Below are positions 58,150 through 64,000 of a stretch of 64,000 nt of DNA, piece by piece; the first letter of the stretch is position 1, and every line of letters begins with the position of its first letter. Origin of the DNA: Phyto melanocephala. Lineage: Eukaryota; Arthropoda; Insecta; Diptera; Rhinophoridae. The position numbers and the translations under genes are program-made. The stretch is taken from NCBI GenBank assembly GCA_941918925.1, contig OW799234.1, forward strand, positions 14,212,501-14,276,500. Reading direction: 5' to 3'. The notes under the pieces were generated by a model. The model saw nothing but the letters and a program-made list of their open reading frames with translations, did not search any database and was not told the DNA's origin.

Positions 58150-59215
58150 TTGACAATAATTCAGTATTTATGTACAAATAAATAAATAAATTGTGCTCTT
58201 TATAAAATAAAATAAAAAATAAAAATTGAAATTTTATTTTGTGTAAAACTCACTCGACCGTAATCTAGTTGTAATTGATTTTTTAAGGAAAAAATACTAC
58301 TTCATTCTTACAATTTGTTATGGCCTTTACAAATAGTGTAATGTTTGTAATTGCTTTTGCTACAATATTCATTTTAGATCCTATAAAGTATATATTCTAT
58401 ATTCTGATTCCTTATAGATAGTGGAATTAATTAGCTGACTGGCAGACTGATTTCTGACCGTGTCTATGTTCAAATCAATTATTTGAAACCGCTACGTATA
58501 GTTAAGTCTCATATATGATATTAATTTATCAGACATGATTTCGAGAATTTTGATTACGATTGGAGTTTTTGTTTAAATTTTATTAAAACTCTTTCCCTAT
58601 ACCATGACTGGGGAGTCATTTAATGTAGCATTAAACAATGCACATGATTTTTATACCCGCCACCAAAAAAAATTGTGGCGGTATATTCATTTTGTCATTC
58701 CGTTTGTAACACATCGAAATATCCATTTTAGACTCCATAAAGTATATATTTACTGAATCTAGCTATGTCCGTCCGTCTGTCTTTTTGTCCGTCTGTTGAA
58801 AGCACGATAGAGGTCGGACTGAAAAAGCTAGGGGGCTCAAATTTTGCCATAATGTTTCTTATACACAAGGTTTGCTTGGCATTGAAAATGGGCTATTAGA
58901 ATATTAGGAAGAGAGTTATAGCTCGTAATGCAAGAGTAGGAAAAAAAACCATGTCTTTCCAGCATCGAATAAAATGAAATTGTGTCCAAACGCATTAACG
59001 TAGAGCCATGAAATTTCAAATGTATATTTTCTGAGTAAAAAAATATGTTCCCCTGAAAATTGCTTAAATCTATGCATTAGGAAAGGAGTGATAGATCAAA
59101 ATGTACGAAAATTTATACCTCACACTGTATTTTTCGGTATATCAAAATTAAAAACAAAATTAGATGTATGATTCTGAAATTTTGCAATCATTGCTTTTTA
59201 GTCAAAGGATTTGTG

Positions 59216-60245
59216 ACACGCCCACTTTTACGTCCACCTCCTATATAACGTTTTATCTCAAATTCATATAATATCTCTATGAATAAAGATTTTGGAATAA
59301 TAAAGGACTATATTAAAATATCTAAGTTGTACGTATTAGCAGAAACTATTCGACACGCCTACTTTAACGCCCACTTTTCACGTTATCTACCGTTAATGAA
59401 ATTGTAAAGCTCATAAAACCGACAAAATTAGAGGTCTGATGATGAAATTTGCTACTTATATCCTTCTAGTCAATGTCATCACTGTGTCAGAAAATTAAGG
59501 TGCCACGCCCACTTTTACGCCCACCTCCCATATAACGTTTTACCTAAAATTCATATAATTTCTCTATTAATAAAGATTTTGGAGTAATAAAGGACTATAT
59601 TGAAACATCTAGGTTGTACTCATTAGCAAAAACAACTTTGACACGCCTACTATAACGCCCACTTCTCACGTTATCTACCGTTTATTAAATTTGAAAGCTC
59701 ATAAAACTGCCAAAATTAGAGGTATGATGATCAAATTTGCTACATATATCCTTTTAGGCAATGTCATCACTGTGTCAGAAAATTAAGGTGCCACGCCCAC
59801 TTTTACGCCCACCTCCCATATAACGTTTTACCTAAAATTCATATAATTTCTCTATTAATAAAGATTTTGGAGTAATAAAGGACTATATTGAAACATCTAG
59901 GTTGTACTCATTAGCAAAAACGAGTTTGACACGCCTACTATAACGCCCACTTCTCACGTTATCTACCGTTTATTAAATTTGAAAGCTCATAAAACTGCCA
60001 AAATTAGAGGTATGATGATCAAATTTGCTACATATATCCTTCTAATCAATGTAATTATTGTGCCAAAAAGTTTAGGTGACACGCCCACTTTAACGCCTAC
60101 CTCCCATATAACGTTTTATCTTATATTCATTAAATTTCTCTATTGACAAAGTTTTTGGGAAAATAAAGGACTATATTGAAATATCTAAGTTGTATTTATT
60201 AGCAGAAACTTTATTGATAAGCCTACTTTAACGCCCACTTTCATT
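59216..60245. repeat. ~288-bp tandem repeat array
   Basis: Units begin at CACGCCCACTTTTACG near 59219, 59506, 59794 and 60082, each followed by CTCCCATATAACGTTTTA, AATAAAGGACTATATT, CGCCTACT.TAACGCCCAC and ATCTACCGTT. Units 2 and 3 are nearly identical, unit 1 and the partial unit 4 more diverged, a pattern expected from unequal exchange. Confidence 0.85.
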
Positions 60246-60293
60246 GAAAGACTACATTTACAAAAGCATTTAAGTAGCATATCGAAGTTATTA

Positions 60294-60909
60294 AGGGTGG
60301 TTAAATTTTAAGGGCCGATGTTGATTTTAAATAAAACACAAATTATTTAAGAAATTATTATCATTTCTTTTTATAATGATAATATTCGTATGGTTCAATT
60401 ATGTATGGAACAAAATATCGGCCAAATGGCCCCCCATCCTTTGCGCCACTCCTCTATCTGATGGTCCAAATTTTCATTGACAATGTTGATGCTTGATTGT
60501 TGGGCATGATGATTAGTCGAGGTTGACTGCTCCTTTGCCACACTATCGCAAAAAACAGCAATGGTGCCCATTCAACGAACTAAGAAGGCATTCACAGATT
60601 TTCCAACATTTTATACAGACCTGTTTTGCGGAAATTTAAATATTTTTGAAAATTCTCCCGATTGTGGACGAATTTGAACGATTATGTTGTTGAAAAGAAT
60701 TACGAAGAGTACAAAATGCATTTTGATTTGAACGCCCATTTTTATAAAGAAACCTAAATAACTTTAAAGCGTTGCTCATTTGCGTATCTTTCCACGGATC
60801 AAATTGAGTAAGTTTGAGATTGGGAAAAGTCAAATGAAATGCAGAAAACAAATTTAAGGACTAGGTGTAGTTCACCTTCAACATGGACCCTTAAAATTAA
60901 ACCACCCTC
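60294..60909 (-). mobile_element. mariner element, internally deleted, third copy
   Basis: TA|AGGGTGGTTAAATTTTAAGG at the left and AAAATTAAACCACCCTC|TA at the right. Same family as 30167. The minus-strand HTH frame is badly shifted. Inserted in the mini-me-like element above. Confidence 0.75.
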
Positions 60910-61057
60910 TACAAAGAAAGTGATACATATTTTATTATAAAGAGATTATTCCATAGCGATTAACAAAATAATAAATATTGTGCTTTAAATGTACACAAAA
61001 TTGGTGGTGGGTATAAAAGATTCGGCACAGCCGAATATAGTGCTCTTACTTGTTATA

Positions 61058-62101
61058 TAAAATTTAGCTTTTTTCTCTTTGCATTGATTTTTTTGACAGC
61101 TGGAAATGATAAGCTACCGATAGAAATTAGAGAAGACACTGGTAATTCTAAATGAAGTAATTTGCTTAAAAATTTTGCATGGGAAAATTATAATGGGCTT
61201 TGAATTATAAATAAGACATCGAATTACGGATATCATTGCCGTGGAAACATGCTATTAACAGCACAAATACAATAACACATTTAGGCAAGAACATTGCCAA
61301 CACTTTAAAGGTCCTAAACGTTTAAGGCATATATTACAGCACGCTTATCAACGAGTTCTACACCCATAACGATTTTTGAAACCAATAAATCACATACACA
61401 ACACTAGGCAAAGTGCAGAAGAAAGGTTCAAAGTCAAACGCCATAAAAATAACTATGGAAAAAACTCTATAAACATTACACTACCAAATAAATTATATTC
61501 AACAACTGGCCTCTAAAATTATTAAATGTCGATACTATACATAAAAGAAAAAATCTTATAAAAAAAACATTTCATAGATACACATTAAAAACAATTGGAT
61601 TAATAACAAGGGTGACCTAATTATTGTATTGTCATAATGTCATAATATAAAAAAAAATTTTAAAAAGTCTAAAAATTTTACAATTAGCAATATAAAGCCT
61701 TAAAAATTTAAAAATTTTTTAGAAATGTTAACTTAAAAAGTTACTTTTCTCGGTCTTGTATTTTTTTAAGACGTTTCAACCCGAGCGAAAGTGCGAATTT
61801 TTACTAAAAACAAAAAAAAAAAAAATACGTCATCACATAGGCACGACGTCACCAAAGTCGTCACCCAATCATAACTAACCATACCAAATCACATCTTCCA
61901 ACTGAAGGTGTGTTCACAGTGATAATGCCACACACACACTTTTATCGGAGAAGGTCACATGCATAAAAAAAAAAACAAAAAGCTGATTAGATACGAGTGC
62001 TTTAACAATCTGCCTTGTTGCAAATTTTCGTTTTGATTTTATTAGCTGCTATAATTATAAGTACAGACATATGTACATATGTACGTACATACTATTGTCA
62101 A
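61058..62101. other. non-coding stretch downstream of the SPH pseudogene
   Basis: No gene seen to 61760. From about 61768 (ACGTTTCAACCCGAGCGAAAG) it matches 45810 onward, the 3' flank of the unit 1 minus-strand gene. The intervening sequence differs by indels such as the ~180-bp block near 61830-61960. Confidence 0.5.
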
Positions 62102-63152
62102 CTATTCAGCTGTTGATTTAATCCAAAAGAAAAAGTGTGATACATTGGCATACACACCAGGAACGTTTTCGAGACCACATCCTATACCCCATGACACAAT
62201 ACCGATTTGATATATAATATTTAATCTATTCGATTTTTTACACAATAAAGGCATACCACCATCACTTGCGCAAGTGTCTATGCCAGCTTCACCGCCAGCA
62301 CACAAGAAACTTCTATGCAACATAAAACGTAAGCCCGGATGAGTTTTGCGCAAGTCGTTCTGGCAGGTGTTATGTTTCACCAATGGCAAATTGATTTTTT
62401 TTAAAGTTGCTCCTTCTTCGTATTTATGGTTACCCCAACCAATGGCATAACAGTCTGCATCATCGAAATCTTGATAAGGTGAGGCAAGCTGTGAAATACC
62501 AAGTCTAGGATGTTCTATTTCTCCTTCAAATATCAACAAGGCAATGTCATTATAAAAATCATGTGATCGATGTTCCTCATGCATGATAACTCTTCTTACG
62601 TCCCTGTCAACATAATTTTCAGTTTCTTTGGCATTTGGTATGTCCCATTCACCAGCACGCACAATCGTTCGATAGGGCTGAAGAATACTAGCACAAGTTG
62701 CGGATGTTAGGACTGTATGTGAATGTATAATTGAACCGGCGCAAAATGGCAACCAACCAAGAGGGCTTAACTGACTGAAACTCGTCAACGGTATCTTCGG
62801 TGTTTTTCAAACGATCTTCATAGTCGTAATCAAACTGTAAAAATAAAAACTCAAATGTTAAAGAAAATCAAGAAAACAGTGCTCTACATCTAAGAATTCT
62901 TAATAAATATTTCAAAATTCTTGTTTCTCACAAGGATAACTTAGAAATAAAAAATATTCAAGAGATTTTTTTTATCGATGTTTTAGAGATGTTAAGTTGA
63001 TAAGCTTTTTATATGTAAAATAAATTACTTGATTATCCTTTTTTCTATAAGTAGTAGCGCAGTGTTGTTTTTAATTTTTATAACTTTACCTGAACAGCAC
63101 AGGCATGAAAAATAAATAAACTGAATACTATCAGTGCTGCTTTGGCCATCAT
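62102..63152 (-). pseudogene. serine protease homologue pseudogene (unit 2 minus strand)
   Basis: Near-identical copy of the gene at 46087-47168: exon 1 at 63152-63090, intron 63089-62835, exon 2 at 62834-62102. Exon 2 is 733 nt instead of 765. A 32-bp deletion at about 62742, after the codons for WLVAI, removes the segment encoding FRTDCGEKKYV and shifts the frame, so the spliced product would end soon after in missense sequence. The downstream frame is otherwise open and keeps TSATC, NDIALL and SDGGMP. Splice sites and promoter region look intact, so it may still be transcribed. Most likely a recent loss; an assembly error cannot be excluded from sequence alone. Confidence 0.8.
62835..63089 (-). 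other. intron of SPH pseudogene
   Basis: 255 nt, GTAAAG..TTTTTACAG, nearly identical to 46852-47105. Confidence 0.8.
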
Positions 63153-63361
63153 TATTTTAGTACTAATGAGAAAATATAAAAATAGCAATACAGAAGTTAT
63201 GTGATTGACAAATCCACACAATGATACGTTTGATTCGTATTTTTATGTAACGATGTGCGTACACTGAACAAAACTACTAATTGAAAACCAAATTCTAGCG
63301 CCATTTGTTAAGCTAAGATATAAGGAATCAGAAAGCGATTTTGCTTAAAAAATAATATAGT

Positions 63362-64000
63362 TTTTATACCCTTCACCTGTGGTTTCCGTTTGTAATTTCT
63401 ACAATATTAATTTCCGGAAGTCGATTGGGCCATGTCCGTCCCTCCGTCCGCGTGTTGGTTGAAATCAACTTTTAGAAGCCCCCACATGTTGCAGAGATCT
63501 GTATGTGGTATAAATATTTTGCAAATTGTCGAGAATAACTCGCTATTGAAATTCAGTATAATCGGCCCATAACTTTCTAAGATATCAGCAAATAAACACG
63601 ACTGACTCTGTTTTTTTTTTTCATATTACAAAAAATAACATTTTTCAACTCTACCATAATTTGTAGATACTAGCGGTACCATTTATAGACACTATATGCC
63701 TCTAGGGATAATTGTAAACAAATTTGAACAAATCGCTCACTAACAGGCAAAAGTTATTACGAAAACTACGAAAATGTTTTTAATATATCAAATTTCTAAA
63801 GCTTTTTATTAATAAATAATTTTAAATGATAGACTATAGATATCGATTTACACGTTTACAAAGTTTAATTGACTCAAGAGCCGAGGCGACCAGACGATTT
63901 TAAGCCTCGTCCTATACACTCTAGAAAGAAAATCATTTTCAACGACGAGACACAGTAGATTCGTTAACAAGCCGCATGAGGGCAAATGACAATCCACGAG
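63362..64000 (-). mobile_element. mini-me/DINE-like fragment and start of mariner remnant (unit 2)
   Basis: Twin of 47381-48020; base-for-base similar to the very end of the window (CATGAGGGCAAATGACAATC), so the duplicated unit continues beyond it. Confidence 0.7.

Larger units (their letters stand above)
58648..61057. mobile_element. large mini-me/DINE-like element with internal tandem repeats
   Basis: Starts with a hairpin (ATACCCGCCACC...TTGTGGCGGTAT), CCATAAAGTATATATTTACTG and GTCCGTCCGTCTGTC. It ends GGTGGGTATAAAAGATTCGG with the CGGCACAGCCGAAT hairpin and ATAGTGCTCTTACTTG. 2.4 kb, far longer than the other copies because of a ~288-bp tandem array and an inserted mariner (60294-60909). 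Comparable in layout to DINE elements with central tandem repeats described in Drosophila. Confidence 0.75.

Noticed and set aside
59216..60245. Possible CRISPR-like regular repeats
   Set aside because: Units are 288 bp and directly adjacent, with no unique spacers; a eukaryotic tandem repeat inside a mobile element.
62102..62788. Possible alternative start making the fourth SPH copy a functional gene
   Set aside because: The open frame upstream of the deletion is non-homologous, lacks a signal peptide and does not connect in frame to exon 1.

Overview
The window is nuclear DNA of a higher (brachyceran, probably calyptrate) fly. The evidence is a strongly AT-rich background with many (ACAT)n microsatellites, short GT-AG introns, fly-type single-copy genes, and a repeat fraction typical of Diptera (mini-me/DINE-1-like elements, Helitrons, Tc1/mariner relics, non-LTR retrotransposons, Transib). 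Most of the 64 kb is transposon-derived. I see no rRNA or CRISPR, and no tRNA gene.

Layout. 1-7 kb: a mini-me/DINE-like element, two decayed Tc1-like transposases, a short Tc1-like element with long inverted repeats, and three MITEs. 7-11 kb: the only two clear single-copy host genes, in divergent orientation. These are a Rei1/ZNF622-type 60S ribosome-assembly factor (minus, two exons) and an Aven homologue (plus, two exons). 11-30 kb: gene-poor sequence with mariner-like relics, two Helitrons with ~121-bp internal tandem repeats (one keeping a PIF1-helicase fragment and holding a MITE), RNase H-bearing LINE remnants, and a paired repeat with a small internal minisatellite.

30-64 kb is a tandem segmental duplication. 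Unit 1 runs from about 30.17 kb to at least 48.02 kb; unit 2 from 52.64 kb to the window end. Each unit carries a tail-to-tail pair of two-exon, secreted, chymotrypsin-fold genes that are catalytically dead serine protease homologues (SPHs): plus-strand at 34.9 and 57.0 kb, minus-strand at 47.2 and 63.2 kb. The plus pair has lost His and Asp but keeps Ser; the minus pair has lost His and Ser but keeps Asp. The last copy has a 32-bp frameshifting deletion. The 5' part of the first plus gene looks copied from the minus gene, which suggests gene conversion.

Inside unit 1, between the SPH genes, lies a nest of insertions: a LINE, holding an antisense LINE and a Tc1-like element, which holds a mini-me-like element, which holds another. 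A non-autonomous hAT element with a perfect 8-bp target duplication lies beside the nest. Between the two units, at 50.2-52.6 kb, is a decayed Transib transposase, the family from which the RAG1 V(D)J recombinase is thought to derive. Its surviving right end reads CACAGTG, then a 22-bp spacer, then an RSS-like nonamer, and it abuts CGACG. The matching unoccupied site survives in unit 1.

All reading is by eye. Family calls rest on motifs, and element boundaries are approximate unless target duplications are stated.
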